From the NCBI GenBank assembly GCA_037130455.1, contig JBAXSZ010000004.1, forward strand, positions 1-64,000: 64,000 bases of DNA, given 5' to 3'. Positions 36,703 through 45,781 of this stretch are shown one piece after another. This DNA is from CAIMZW01 sp037130455 (GTDB taxonomy: Bacteria; Actinomycetota; Actinomycetes; Nanopelagicales; Nanopelagicaceae). Position numbers and translations under genes: made by a program. Position 1 is the stretch's first letter. The number at the start of each line of letters is the position of its first letter. Under the pieces are notes generated by a model. It did not search any database. It was not told where the DNA came from and saw only the letters and a program-made list of their open reading frames with translations.

Positions 36703-37745
36703 AAATCCATCGCGCCATTGCTTCAATGATGGCGGTCGCGCTTGTTTATCCAATCTCTTCTGCTCAAGCAGTTATTAAATCGGTTGTGGTTTATCCAGTA
36801 AAACCAATTTCAATATCAAATCTTTCTGGCGGCGTTGATGATGAAATATCCGGCGGCGTTGTAAATTCGAAGTCGATCGTTTTGGTTGGAACTGTTTCTG
36901 GCATGGGCGGACAATGGGTGACATCTGCGCCTTTAGGAGGCAGCGACGGATTCATTTCCTCCATTGATCTAGCCGGAGGACATGTGTGGGATCTGAGATT
37001 AGGAACCGCTGCGGACGATATAGCTACGGAAGTTGCGAAAGACAAAACTGGAAATTATTGGGTAGTTGGTGCATCAGTTGCATCAGTTGCATCACCATCA
37101 CCATCACCGTTGCCAACAGTCTCGCCATCACCATCAGAAAGCTCTTCAGAATCACCAACTCCGACCCCTTCGCCCTCTCCAACATTTCCCTTAAATCCGG
37201 ATGGGGTTTCGGTGTTGCCAGATACGCAATCCTTGCCAGCCCTAACCACATTGACCTTGTGGCAGGTTGGCAAGAACGGCCAACTGCTGGCGACGTATTC
37301 AGATTCCTTCCCTGGGGCGGTATTTCCTAAAAGCATTCTTTTCAATGGCACCAATTTCACAATTACCGGCGATCGAGTTCAAGGCGAAGGTGAACTAGCG
37401 ACTGTTGCTGGCTTTTCGGTGACCGTAACTCCGACTGGACTTTTTGCCTCGATCCAAAGCGCCCCGGCCAGTGGCTCGCCTTCGGCAGAGCTTTCCATCG
37501 CCGCCGGGACTTCAATATGGAAGAGTTTTATATCCACCACCCCAATCCCAGGATTGGCCAAATGGGCTCCAAAAAAGCCGATACCGGTGCTTATTCAGAG
37601 CACGAAGTCGGGAAAGATCCTAGCCGCCCGTTATTTCACGGGGAAGGCGATCCTCTTGCTATGGCAGAGCACTCCTGGCTTGATTCTCCTGAGTGAGCAA
37701 AAGGATGGCATTGGAATGACTATTGTTAATCCTCTGGCAGGTTAG
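36699..37745 (+). CDS. Secreted protein with SBBP-like repeat and Ser/Pro linker
   Basis: This 348-residue protein begins with a signal peptide (KIHR, hydrophobic stretch, then SSAQA). A segment at about residues 75-125 (GGSDGFISSIDLAGGHVWDL, then GTAADDIATEVA and GNYWVVG) resembles one blade of SBBP/seven-bladed propeller repeats. A Ser/Pro/Thr-rich linker of about 40 residues follows, encoded by short DNA repeats. The remaining C-terminal half is beta-rich. The TTG start overlaps the proC stop by 4 bases. It lies between proC and bS22, which are near neighbours in Mycobacterium, so it looks like an insertion into a conserved locus. Function unknown. Confidence 0.65.
   Translation: MKIHRAIASMMAVALVYPISSAQAVIKSVVVYPVKPISISNLSGGVDDEISGGVVNSKSIVLVGTVSGMGGQWVTSAPLGGSDGFISSIDLAGGHVWDLRLGTAADDIATEVAKDKTGNYWVVGASVASVASPSPSPLPTVSPSPSESSSESPTPTPSPSPTFPLNPDGVSVLPDTQSLPALTTLTLWQVGKNGQLLATYSDSFPGAVFPKSILFNGTNFTITGDRVQGEGELATVAGFSVTVTPTGLFASIQSAPASGSPSAELSIAAGTSIWKSFISTTPIPGLAKWAPKKPIPVLIQSTKSGKILAARYFTGKAILLLWQSTPGLILLSEQKDGIGMTIVNPLAG
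37071..37108 (+). repeat. Short tandem repeats in the linker of the secreted protein
   Basis: Two copies of GCATCAGTT (37071-37088) and a partial third are followed by three copies of ATCACC (37091-37108). Unit lengths of 9 and 6 keep the frame, so slippage would lengthen or shorten the Ser/Pro linker without breaking the gene. Confidence 0.7.
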
Positions 37746-37778
37746 CAAGTTGCCCTTGCCACGTAATGAAGGAGCACT

Positions 37779-37877
37779 ATGGGTTCAGTAATCAAGAAGC
37801 GTCGTAAGCGAATGGCAAAGAAGAAGCATAAGAAACTTCTGAAAAAGACTCGTATCCAGCGTCGTAACGCTAAGTAA
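37779..37877 (+). CDS. Small ribosomal subunit protein bS22 (AURKAIP1/COX24 domain)
   Basis: The 32-residue, extremely basic protein begins MGSVIKKRRKRMAKKKHKK and ends RIQRRNAK. This is the actinobacterial AURKAIP1/COX24-domain peptide, seen as bS22 in mycobacterial 30S structures. GAAGGAG precedes the ATG by 4 bases, a strong leadered start in a window where many genes are leaderless. The position downstream of proC matches the mycobacterial order. Its last 8 bases overlap the stop of the metalloprotease gene on the other strand. Confidence 0.92.
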   Translation: MGSVIKKRRKRMAKKKHKKLLKKTRIQRRNAK

Positions 37878-40257
37878 GTTTGAAGGCGGTTAATTTTCCG
37901 CCCACTCCAACGACGACATATCTAGCACCACCAAAAGTTATCCAAGCAGACCGGACTGAATCCTTGAAGTTTCCAGTGGAAACTAATCTAATGGATCGGT
38001 CCGTTTTGTTTATCGAACACAAACGATAGTTACAGCCAAAGATCGCTCGAGTCGAATCCACCGCAACTGGCCCCATTGGTTGGCCAAATAAATCAGTCGT
38101 AACAGAAACTGGATCTGCTGAAGAACTTATGTCTTTCCATCGGAGTTGATCGGCTTTTGGAACCGTAATGCCAGTGCCAGCTAACCAGATTGTGTGAATA
38201 GATTTTCCGACTTGATACAAACTAACTGAATAACCTGCTACGGCTGTTGCATTGGCTGATACATCTAGAGTGGAATATTGCCAATCTTCTGGATAAGCCG
38301 AATTTCTAGTTGCCGATCTAAGTTCGCCTCGGACTGGTTGACGTTCGGCATTTACAGCCAGAACGGAATCGTAAACAAGATTGACGCCGTTTCCTATTGC
38401 CAGCGCTGCTAAGTGGAATCCCACATCGCCAGTTGTACGGCCATCGGTATTTCGATCTCCGTCAATTACTTCGTATCGCCAAGACAATCCGTCTTGTACG
38501 GCCCCAAGCAAGGCTCCCTGACTTTCATCTCGATAGAACACCTGAAGTCCAGCAGGTGTCATCACGCAAGCATTGGAAACACTGACATCGCTGGAAGTAC
38601 GTACTCGATTGAGTTCGGTGAGCGGTTGAACTTTGGCGCCATTGCCATCGACAACTTGAAAAGCCCACTTCTTTCCATCAAAGGAGGCAAAACGTAAATC
38701 TTTATCAACTACATCAGAGTAAAAGATGTTGAGAACTTCATTTTTTCCGACCTTGCCCGTACAAATAGAAAGGTTCCCAGATACATCGTGATTAGTGCGT
38801 CCACCAGAAGTGGAATTTCCATCGATGATCGTTCTGGTCCAAGTCTTTCCTGTCCAGGTCGCTAACTTAATTTGCTGACGTAAGCTGTTGGTATAAACGA
38901 TGATTGGCTTGGATTGGAAAGTGCCGGTAGCTAGATATTTTGCGTTTGCAGCACCATCAATTACCGTGCTTGGCCAAGGAGATTGAGGTATCACAGCATT
39001 TGTCAGTGCTGGCTCTGAATTACCTAAGTCATTCCTTGCAGTTATCGAAAAACTGAAAGAAGCGCCATTGATTAATTTAGGTACCACTACCGGACTAGAT
39101 ACAGCTGTGATTACTGTGCCTGTTTGATTCACTTTAATTGTGTAGGTTCGCACTTGAGCTGCTCGCGCATTGGCAGGCGGATCAAAGGTGAGTATTGCAG
39201 ATTTATCACCAACGATCGCTTTTGCATTTCTGGGCGCAGTTGGAATTTCCAGCGAAAGTCCCGCAGTTGGTTTTGACCGCATGTCATCAAACATTGCCAA
39301 AAGCAATGGCCCTGGTTCATGTATAACTTCTCCAGCAGCCAAGTTCGGAGTCATCAATGCATTTGCTCCGCTGCCAGCAAAAGAACTTTCATTCAGGTGG
39401 CTCACGGACGAGCCATCCTCATATGTTGCTGGTGTGTAAAGACTTGGTTTAACCCCACCATTTGCGTTGACGGCGTTGCTTCCGGACCACACTAGTTGGT
39501 GTCGAAGCACCTTTCCAAGTTCTAGGGAAGGCGAAGGAACATCCATGAGTCTTCTGCCGTCTGGCAGTTGTGCGTACGCATCGAAAGGTGTGGGTTCTTC
39601 TATAGATCCAAATTGGAAAAAAGTGTCGAAGGAATTGTCAGACAAGAAGCCCAACCCATGTGCGATTTCGTGGATCAAAATCGTTTCCAAGTCGTATTGG
39701 CCAGTTGGACAATTTCCATCGGTGCCTAAATAAAAAGCGGAGCTGACCGTTGAGTTTATTTTTATAGTCACTTCGGCATGGCTAGGGTCAACATCTTTTC
39801 CTGCCAGAGAATTTGCTAGGGCTGATGGATACCACAAGGTTTTATCTGGAGCGCCAGCGAAACCGTTGAAATATTTTCCCGGTGTCGCCGAAGCAAGTAC
39901 ACCTGCTCCGGGCTGTTTGATCCAATTTGTCGTCACATTGATCGGAACTGTGGAAGGAAAATTATTGGCCCAGACATCAATTGCGGCTTGAACTGCCGGT
40001 TTCACATTGTCTGGAACTCCAACATAACTAATATTGAATACAGTTTTCGAATCGAGATGGCCCGTTTTTGGCGATGGAGTGGTTGGAGTGGGTGAAATAT
40101 TCCCTGATTTGGAAAAATTGCCGCCGTAAAGATTTACCCACGGCGCCGCAACCGATCTAATCGTTTGCGCAGTTGCCACCATGGGCGCGTAGGAAAGTAG
40201 AGTGACCATTCCCACAGCGGAGAGTGCCACCGAGATAGCTAATTTTTTACCCCGCAC
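37870..40257 (-). CDS. Large secreted HExxH metalloprotease with repeat domain
   Basis: The protein has about 795 residues from the GTG at 40257. A signal peptide (RGKK, hydrophobic stretch, then VATAQT) is followed by a metzincin-like zinc site HEIAHGLGF (HExxHxxGF). A fibronectin type III-like domain lies around residues 335-420 (from APRNAKAIV). The C-terminal half repeats a unit of about 65 residues marked by VIDG and GRTxxDV, as in sialidase/beta-propeller-like modules. It is expected to act outside the cell on protein or wall material. The substrate is unknown. A TTG at 40299 is in frame, but the GTG gives a proper signal peptide and lies 8 bases after TAGCGT. Confidence 0.72.
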   Translation of the reverse strand: MRGKKLAISVALSAVGMVTLLSYAPMVATAQTIRSVAAPWVNLYGGNFSKSGNISPTPTTPSPKTGHLDSKTVFNISYVGVPDNVKPAVQAAIDVWANNFPSTVPINVTTNWIKQPGAGVLASATPGKYFNGFAGAPDKTLWYPSALANSLAGKDVDPSHAEVTIKINSTVSSAFYLGTDGNCPTGQYDLETILIHEIAHGLGFLSDNSFDTFFQFGSIEEPTPFDAYAQLPDGRRLMDVPSPSLELGKVLRHQLVWSGSNAVNANGGVKPSLYTPATYEDGSSVSHLNESSFAGSGANALMTPNLAAGEVIHEPGPLLLAMFDDMRSKPTAGLSLEIPTAPRNAKAIVGDKSAILTFDPPANARAAQVRTYTIKVNQTGTVITAVSSPVVVPKLINGASFSFSITARNDLGNSEPALTNAVIPQSPWPSTVIDGAANAKYLATGTFQSKPIIVYTNSLRQQIKLATWTGKTWTRTIIDGNSTSGGRTNHDVSGNLSICTGKVGKNEVLNIFYSDVVDKDLRFASFDGKKWAFQVVDGNGAKVQPLTELNRVRTSSDVSVSNACVMTPAGLQVFYRDESQGALLGAVQDGLSWRYEVIDGDRNTDGRTTGDVGFHLAALAIGNGVNLVYDSVLAVNAERQPVRGELRSATRNSAYPEDWQYSTLDVSANATAVAGYSVSLYQVGKSIHTIWLAGTGITVPKADQLRWKDISSSADPVSVTTDLFGQPMGPVAVDSTRAIFGCNYRLCSINKTDRSIRLVSTGNFKDSVRSAWITFGGARYVVVGVGGKLTAFKLT

Positions 40258-40265
40258 AACGGAAA

Positions 40266-40271
40266 ACGCTA
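40266..40271 (-). promoter_or_regulatory. -10 box of the metalloprotease gene (leaderless)
   Basis: TAGCGT on the - strand ends 8 bases before the GTG at 40257, the same spacing as at guaB1. It lies inside the 35-base gap to the divergent small gene. Confidence 0.35.
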
Positions 40272-40292
40272 GCAGTCTGAGAGGATATGCAG

Positions 40293-40628
40293 ATGCCAAC
40301 GAGCGCTTCTAAGAGCAAATTTTCAGCAACCGCTCAGGAAAGCTTCCTTCGAGCAAAAAGAGAAGCGACCTCTCGAGGACTATTGACCGATAAGCCACAG
40401 GAGCCGACTCTGGATCAGGCCAGAGATGACCTTGCTAAAGCCATCTCTCGAATAACTCACGAACTCTTTGCCGATCGCTTTGGACCATTAGTCGGAACAA
40501 TTACCGAAACGAGTGTCACGGCAACGTTGAAGAATTTTGAAAGCTCTCTCGTTCAGGCAAAAGGCAACGCAACGATTGTGATTCAAGAAATTGCTGACCG
40601 ATTCATCACCTTAAGAGAGTCGAAATGA
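40293..40628 (+). CDS. Small helical protein of unknown function
   Basis: The soluble protein has about 111 residues, Ser/Lys-rich at the N terminus and then mainly helical, with segments LDQARDDLAKAISRITHELFADRFGPL and AKGNATIVIQEIADRFITLRE. No motif I recognise. The ATG at 40293 is preferred over 40287 because GAGAGG (40279-40284) then sits 8 bases away. Its stop overlaps the glutaredoxin-like gene by 4 bases (ATGA), so the two proteins are probably made together. It is divergent from the metalloprotease. Confidence 0.6.
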   Translation: MPTSASKSKFSATAQESFLRAKREATSRGLLTDKPQEPTLDQARDDLAKAISRITHELFADRFGPLVGTITETSVTATLKNFESSLVQAKGNATIVIQEIADRFITLRESK

Positions 40629-40879
40629 TTCAGGTGCTGGTCTATTCCAGGTCAAATTGTCACTTATGCGATGTCGCGAAAGCGCAGATTATTCAGATTC
40701 AAGAAGAGCTCAAGAACGAAATGGAATTCTCGTTAGAAATCCAGATGATCGATGGATCTGCCGAATTAGAGTCCCAATATGGTGAACACGTTCCCGTGAC
40801 GCTCATCAATGGAGCGCCACATGACTTCTGGAGAATTGATCCCGAACGATTTAAGAAAGAACTTCGTCGGCATCAATAA
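40625..40879 (+). CDS. Glutaredoxin-like protein (DUF836 type)
   Basis: This 84-residue thioredoxin-fold protein has the redox motif CHLC after the first strand (YSRSNCHLCDVAK) and the cis-proline strand VPVTLING. It resembles actinobacterial DUF836 glutaredoxins such as Rv0508, which also lies in the proC/bS22 neighbourhood of Mycobacterium. A thiol-disulfide role in the cytosol is likely; partners are unknown. Its 3' end overlaps the xpb gene on the other strand by 29 bases. Confidence 0.8.
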   Translation: MIQVLVYSRSNCHLCDVAKAQIIQIQEELKNEMEFSLEIQMIDGSAELESQYGEHVPVTLINGAPHDFWRIDPERFKKELRRHQ

Positions 40880-42491
40880 TTCGATAGGCATAACCTTGTT
40901 CAGCTAAGAAGCGCTGGCGATTCTGCGCGAAATCCTGATCTACCGTATCGCGCGCAACTAGAGAATAAAAGCGCGCACCATGGCCGTCAGCTTTTGGACG
41001 AAGGATTCGACCCAAGCGTTGCGCCTCTTCTTGTCTAGAACCAAAAGTTCCGGAAACTTGAATAGCGATCGTTGCCTCTGGCAAATCGATAGAAAAGTTA
41101 GCCACTTTGGAAACTACCAAACATTTAATTTCACCAGATCGATACAGGTTAAATAGACGTTCTCGTTCCTTAACGGGTGTATCGCCTTTAATAACAGGAA
41201 CACCTAATTCTTCTCCCAGCGCATCCAATTGATCCAGGTATTGCCCGATAATCAAGACTTGTTCATTCGCGTGCTGACGCGCAAGTGCAACTGCAACTTT
41301 TCTCTTGGTGGCAGTAGTTGCGCAGAATCTGTAGCGGTCTTCAGCTTCTGCAGTTGCATAATTTAATCGTTCGTCATCGGTAAGGGATATCCGAACTTCA
41401 ACACAATCTGCTGGCGCTATATAACCTTGGGCTTCGATTTCCTTCCAAGGAACGTCATAACGCTTTGGACCAATTAGAGAGAAAACTTCACCTTCCATTC
41501 CATCTTCACGAACTAAAGTGGCCGTCAATCCAAGACGGCGACGGGATTGGATATCTGCGGTAAAACGAAAGATCGGTGCTGGCAAGAGGTGGACTTCGTC
41601 ATAAATAATTAGGCCCCAGTCGATGGCATCGAAAAGATCTAAGTGTGCGTAGACACCTTGTTTCCGCGTGGTCATTACTTGATATGTAGCAATGGTCACT
41701 GGTCTGATTTCTTTCTTTGCGCCAGAGTATTCACCGATTTCATCTTCATGCAAAGTTGTTTTTTTCAGTAGTTCATCCCGCCATTGTCGAGCTGCAATGG
41801 TGTTCGTTACCAAAATTAAAGTTGTTGCCTTTGCGTGTGCCATTGCAGCTGCACCAACGATGGTTTTTCCGGCACCACAAGGAAGAACTACAACTCCAGA
41901 GCCTCCGTGCCAGAAACCTTCAGCCGCTAGTTCTTGATACCTTCTTATTTGCCAGCCATCTTGTTTTAGCGCGATTTCATGGTGCTCGCCATCGACATAA
42001 CCGGCAAAGTCTTCTGCTGGCCAGCCAAGTTTTAAGAGCGCTTGTTTGAGAAATCCGCGTTGTCCTGGATGCACCACAATGGTTTCGTCATCGAGTTGCA
42101 ATCCAAGCATTGGGGCAACTTTTTTGCCTCTGGTTACTTCTCGAAGCACTGCTGGATCGTTGGAAACTAAAGTCAGTCCGTGGACCGGGTGTGCTTCCAA
42201 TCGCAATCTGCCGTAACGAGACATCGTGTCAGCTACATCTACCAATAATGCGTGAGGCACGGCGTAACGCGAGTACTTCAAAAGTGTGTCAATGACTTGC
42301 TCTGCATCGTGGCCGGCTGCGCGGGCATTCCACAATCCAAGCGGCGTCAATCGGTAAGTATGAATATGTTCGGGTGACTTTTCTAATTCCGCGAATGGGG
42401 CAATAGCTCGGCGACACTCATCCGAGAGTGGGTGATCAATATCTAATAGAAGGGTTTTATCGCTTTGGACAATCAATGGGCCATCAGACAC
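40851..42491 (-). CDS. XPB/ERCC3-type DNA repair helicase
   Basis: The 546-residue SF2 helicase has an N-terminal domain of about 130 residues, a damage-recognition-like region, Walker A VLPCGAGKT, a DEVH box (IIYDEVHLLP), motif III LGLTATLVRED and motif VI QEEAQRLGRILRPK. It matches the actinobacterial XPB homologues, 3'-5' helicases linked to DNA repair. Its ATG overlaps the M20 peptidase stop by 8 bases. A Helicase_C_3-type partner gene lies just upstream in the same operon. Confidence 0.9.
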   Translation of the reverse strand: MSDGPLIVQSDKTLLLDIDHPLSDECRRAIAPFAELEKSPEHIHTYRLTPLGLWNARAAGHDAEQVIDTLLKYSRYAVPHALLVDVADTMSRYGRLRLEAHPVHGLTLVSNDPAVLREVTRGKKVAPMLGLQLDDETIVVHPGQRGFLKQALLKLGWPAEDFAGYVDGEHHEIALKQDGWQIRRYQELAAEGFWHGGSGVVVLPCGAGKTIVGAAAMAHAKATTLILVTNTIAARQWRDELLKKTTLHEDEIGEYSGAKKEIRPVTIATYQVMTTRKQGVYAHLDLFDAIDWGLIIYDEVHLLPAPIFRFTADIQSRRRLGLTATLVREDGMEGEVFSLIGPKRYDVPWKEIEAQGYIAPADCVEVRISLTDDERLNYATAEAEDRYRFCATTATKRKVAVALARQHANEQVLIIGQYLDQLDALGEELGVPVIKGDTPVKERERLFNLYRSGEIKCLVVSKVANFSIDLPEATIAIQVSGTFGSRQEEAQRLGRILRPKADGHGARFYSLVARDTVDQDFAQNRQRFLAEQGYAYRIIDADEVLS

Positions 42492-43560
42492 GAATGAGTT
42501 CCTTAATAAAAGCAGTTAGTAGTGTGATCCGATTGTGAATAGAAGAAATCAATATATGTTCATCGCGCGCGTGTGCTCCTCCGCCAACCGCACCCAAACC
42601 ATCCAAAGTTGGAGTACCAACAGAGGCAGAAAAGTTTCCATCGCTAGCACCACCGACGGCAGCGTGACCGATGGGTTCAAAGCCAAGACCAGCAGCAACT
42701 TTCTCTAATTTTTCATAAAGGGTTTCCGCAGATTTAAATTCCATAGGGGGACGATTAATTCCACCGCTGATTTCTAGCCGAGCCTCTGGATGGCTTGCTT
42801 TCAGATTTCGAATGGCTTGGTCAACTCGAACTAAGTCTGAGTCGGCAAACGAACGAATATCTATATCTAAAGTTGCTGCCGCCGGTACGGTATTAGTTGA
42901 AGTTCCAGAACTCATCATGGTGGGTGTAACCGTTGTGCCGGATTCAACGCTTTCTAACTCAGCCATTTTCAGTGCTAGCCGAGCAATTTCGGTAGTGGCG
43001 TTGATTCCTTTTTCTGGTTCTAAACCGGCATGTGCGGCCCGACCTATCGCGGTGATGCGATACATCGCCGTTCCTTTGCGAGCGGTCTTCACTTTGCCAG
43101 CAAGAGAAGACTCGACAACTAAAACAGCTTGTGCATTTCTGGAGGCTGATTTGATGAATTCCCGCGAACTCTGGCTACCTAACTCTTCATCGGTTGTGGC
43201 CAAAATTGCGACATGCTCTTGGGCGCCCGGGATATCTTTGAGCGCATAAATAATCTGAAGAAAGCCGGCCTTCATATCAAAGACGCCAGGACCCCTGAGT
43301 ACATCGCCTTCTATCAGCCACGTAGGAGTGAATGAGCCGATCGGCCAAACGGTATCCAGATGAGCCAGGACTAAGACTTTTGGTGTTTTAGTGCCCCACC
43401 AAAGAATTGGCCGACCTTGCTCGCTGTGAATCGTGGCTGGAACTCCTAGATGTGCTGAAGCAATTTGCTGCGCGAGTTCGATTACCTTGTGACAGGCCGA
43501 TAAATCTTCGCTTGGAGATTCGCATTCCACCAAAGCTTGCAAGTCAGCCAGGAAAGTCAT
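42484..43560 (-). CDS. M20 family metallopeptidase (carboxypeptidase G2-like)
   Basis: The 358-residue two-zinc peptidase has LAHLDTVWP (His and Asp), GPGVFDMKAG (bridging Asp), TTDEELGS (catalytic Glu pair) and the late HARDEH ligand. The inserted dimerisation domain covers about residues 165-275. The closest group is carboxypeptidase G2/ArgE-like, which cleaves C-terminal amino acids or N-acyl groups. The substrate is unknown. It lies between two helicase genes, 22 bases after one and overlapping the other by 8 bases, an odd place for a peptidase. Confidence 0.85.
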   Translation of the reverse strand: MTFLADLQALVECESPSEDLSACHKVIELAQQIASAHLGVPATIHSEQGRPILWWGTKTPKVLVLAHLDTVWPIGSFTPTWLIEGDVLRGPGVFDMKAGFLQIIYALKDIPGAQEHVAILATTDEELGSQSSREFIKSASRNAQAVLVVESSLAGKVKTARKGTAMYRITAIGRAAHAGLEPEKGINATTEIARLALKMAELESVESGTTVTPTMMSSGTSTNTVPAAATLDIDIRSFADSDLVRVDQAIRNLKASHPEARLEISGGINRPPMEFKSAETLYEKLEKVAAGLGFEPIGHAAVGGASDGNFSASVGTPTLDGLGAVGGGAHARDEHILISSIHNRITLLTAFIKELIRV

Positions 43561-43582
43561 TGGCTAATTCTGCCGTATTTGT

Positions 43583-45745
43583 TCATGACTGGGTGGCTGG
43601 GCTGACCCCAGTAATCCGGGAGATCCGAAAATGTTGCATTTCGCCAGTGGCATGATCTCGAGCCAATAGCGTGCCTAAGGAGATAGAGATTGGGTCGATA
43701 AGCCGATTGGATACCCCACCGTTGGTATCGGCGTAACCGATGGTCAGGCTGGCTTGTTCTTCTATGTATTGGTGCAGTAAATCCATGGTCTCATTGGCGG
43801 TAGTTCGGGGAATGTCCCGAGGTTTGTGGGCGCTGGCTTTCTCTCCAGCTCGGAGCATTCGCACGGCGGATTGCACCAATTGCTCACTTGCCTTACTGAT
43901 TTCAGAGAGAACGCGAGGTGGTCGTGGCCGAGCCTTTGCTCTGCGAACGGCAGGCTGGGAGATTAAAAGCCCTGTTGCATTTTCGATTGCAGGCAAATAA
44001 CCGGCTTCGCGCAATCCAATCAAAACCTCATTCATCTCTAAATCGGAAATGATTACTTGCGGAGCCAATTTTCGAAGGCGCAAGCCTTCGGTCCGCTTGT
44101 CGTGCATGATTTGATGAATCATTCCTTCATCTTCGCAACGAAGGTAACAATTGGCATGTCCGACTCGTAGTCGGCCATGTCGCTTAGCCACATCATTAAT
44201 GAGATATTCCAAAGGTTGTGGCATTGGAGTTTTGGAAGTTTTCTTGAGGAAATCCTTTATTTGATCGCCAGTCTGACCATGATCAAGTCCGCGGCGAATA
44301 GATGCTTCGCTAAATCTATAGACGGTGGCGCCGCCTCTGCTTTCGATATCAGCAATCGTTCCAATCATGTTTGCCAGTTCCATTGTCAATGGTCCTGGCG
44401 CGATAGCGCTGTTGTCGGCCTGAATCAAAATGTGATCGACCGGATTTGGGAGGGCTTTCTCTACACCGAGTTCTTCGGAACCAGAAATGTAGGCTGCTCC
44501 AAAACTAGAGATTGCACCTTGGCCGGTAATTCCCAACCATTCTGCTTCTCGCAAAGTCCATTGCACATATTCCGGAGTAAAGCGTTGCGGGCTTAACCAT
44601 TGAACTTTCTTTTGAATGCTTTCCAGGTCTGGATCCATTTCTGGATTTCTCGCAAGCAATTGCACAATTGATTTGCGCGTTGATGCAATTCCTACTCGGT
44701 CCAACTCTGGCCCAAGCGGTGCAATATTTTTACCTTCACTTTTTCCAATTAATCCGCTGACTCTGGAGGTTTCAAACCAGAGTGAGACCAAACTTTCCCA
44801 TCGCTCTTCCGAATTTTTTGTCATCCACAAATCAAAGGCGTGCGTGGGCAATATCTGATCATCAGTATCAATGACAACTAATCCAGCTAAATAAAGAATC
44901 TCTGCGACAAATCCTGCGCAAGCCTCATCAACTCCAAGGTGCTCTGCCGAACGCTTTAAATCTCTTACGCCCAGACCGCCAGTTCGGAGTGCGACTGGAG
45001 GTTCATCGGACCAGTTATGGGCCAACTCTTCGGTCCATCGCATAAAGGTGGAAATATTGGCAATCGCGGCTCGGTCCACATCTTTTTCTTTGCGCACCGT
45101 GCCGATCATTTTGGGAGCGGTGTGAGAAAGTTCGCGGTAAACCTTTCCTTGGCGAAGATGCAATGCGACTTCGCGGGGCAAGATCACCGTCTTTGAATCA
45201 AAAGCTAAGAGTAAATGGTGCTCCAAGAGCCAGCCAATTGCTGGACCGGGCTTGGTGACTGAAGAAATTTGACCTCGGGGAGGACCCCATACCAATCGAC
45301 TCAGAACATCCAGCGAAGCTTTTGGCGCTTGGTTTAATGGTAAAAGATCAACAGGGACTGGTGAATATGGGCCAAGGCCAGCCGGTTCATCACCGAGCAT
45401 TGGTCGAATGTTGGAAGGTAAACGATATTTAGTTCCGTCTTTATAAAGTAGTCCGCGGGACCAGAGTTCCACGGTGCTGGCTTTTGCAGATAAATCTGTT
45501 AGATCAACTAATTGGGCCATAGAGAAAGGTTCATGTAAAACACTGGCGGCAATGAGTAGATCATGTTGCCAACGATTAAGAGATTCCAACGCGCGAATTA
45601 AACTTGGAACCGAGTTTGCCCGCCCAGCCAAGGCATTGAAGTCGGTTGGCACTGGAGTAAGCAGATCCGGGCGAAAAGAAAATAGTTCGGAAATTGCCGC
45701 GTCATCTCGCTCGCGAAGCTCTTGGGCGAAGGATGGTGTCGACAT
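43583..45745 (-). CDS. Helicase-associated protein (Helicase_C_3 type)
   Basis: This 720-residue protein matches the actinobacterial partner of XPB (Rv0862c-like). It has a winged-helix-rich N-terminal half and a Helicase_C_3/XPB-like region in the centre (HILIQADNSAIAPGP, then YRFSEASIRRGLDHG). A C-terminal WYL-like segment (ASLTIGYADTNGGVSNRLIDP) follows. No Walker motifs are seen, so it is not itself a helicase. It probably works with the XPB helicase two genes downstream. A TAATGT box lies 9 bases before the ATG at 45745. Confidence 0.8.
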   Translation of the reverse strand: MSTPSFAQELRERDDAAISELFSFRPDLLTPVPTDFNALAGRANSVPSLIRALESLNRWQHDLLIAASVLHEPFSMAQLVDLTDLSAKASTVELWSRGLLYKDGTKYRLPSNIRPMLGDEPAGLGPYSPVPVDLLPLNQAPKASLDVLSRLVWGPPRGQISSVTKPGPAIGWLLEHHLLLAFDSKTVILPREVALHLRQGKVYRELSHTAPKMIGTVRKEKDVDRAAIANISTFMRWTEELAHNWSDEPPVALRTGGLGVRDLKRSAEHLGVDEACAGFVAEILYLAGLVVIDTDDQILPTHAFDLWMTKNSEERWESLVSLWFETSRVSGLIGKSEGKNIAPLGPELDRVGIASTRKSIVQLLARNPEMDPDLESIQKKVQWLSPQRFTPEYVQWTLREAEWLGITGQGAISSFGAAYISGSEELGVEKALPNPVDHILIQADNSAIAPGPLTMELANMIGTIADIESRGGATVYRFSEASIRRGLDHGQTGDQIKDFLKKTSKTPMPQPLEYLINDVAKRHGRLRVGHANCYLRCEDEGMIHQIMHDKRTEGLRLRKLAPQVIISDLEMNEVLIGLREAGYLPAIENATGLLISQPAVRRAKARPRPPRVLSEISKASEQLVQSAVRMLRAGEKASAHKPRDIPRTTANETMDLLHQYIEEQASLTIGYADTNGGVSNRLIDPISISLGTLLARDHATGEMQHFRISRITGVSPATQS

Positions 45746-45781
45746 AACTGGTCTACATTACCGATGATTGGTGGCTAGGGG

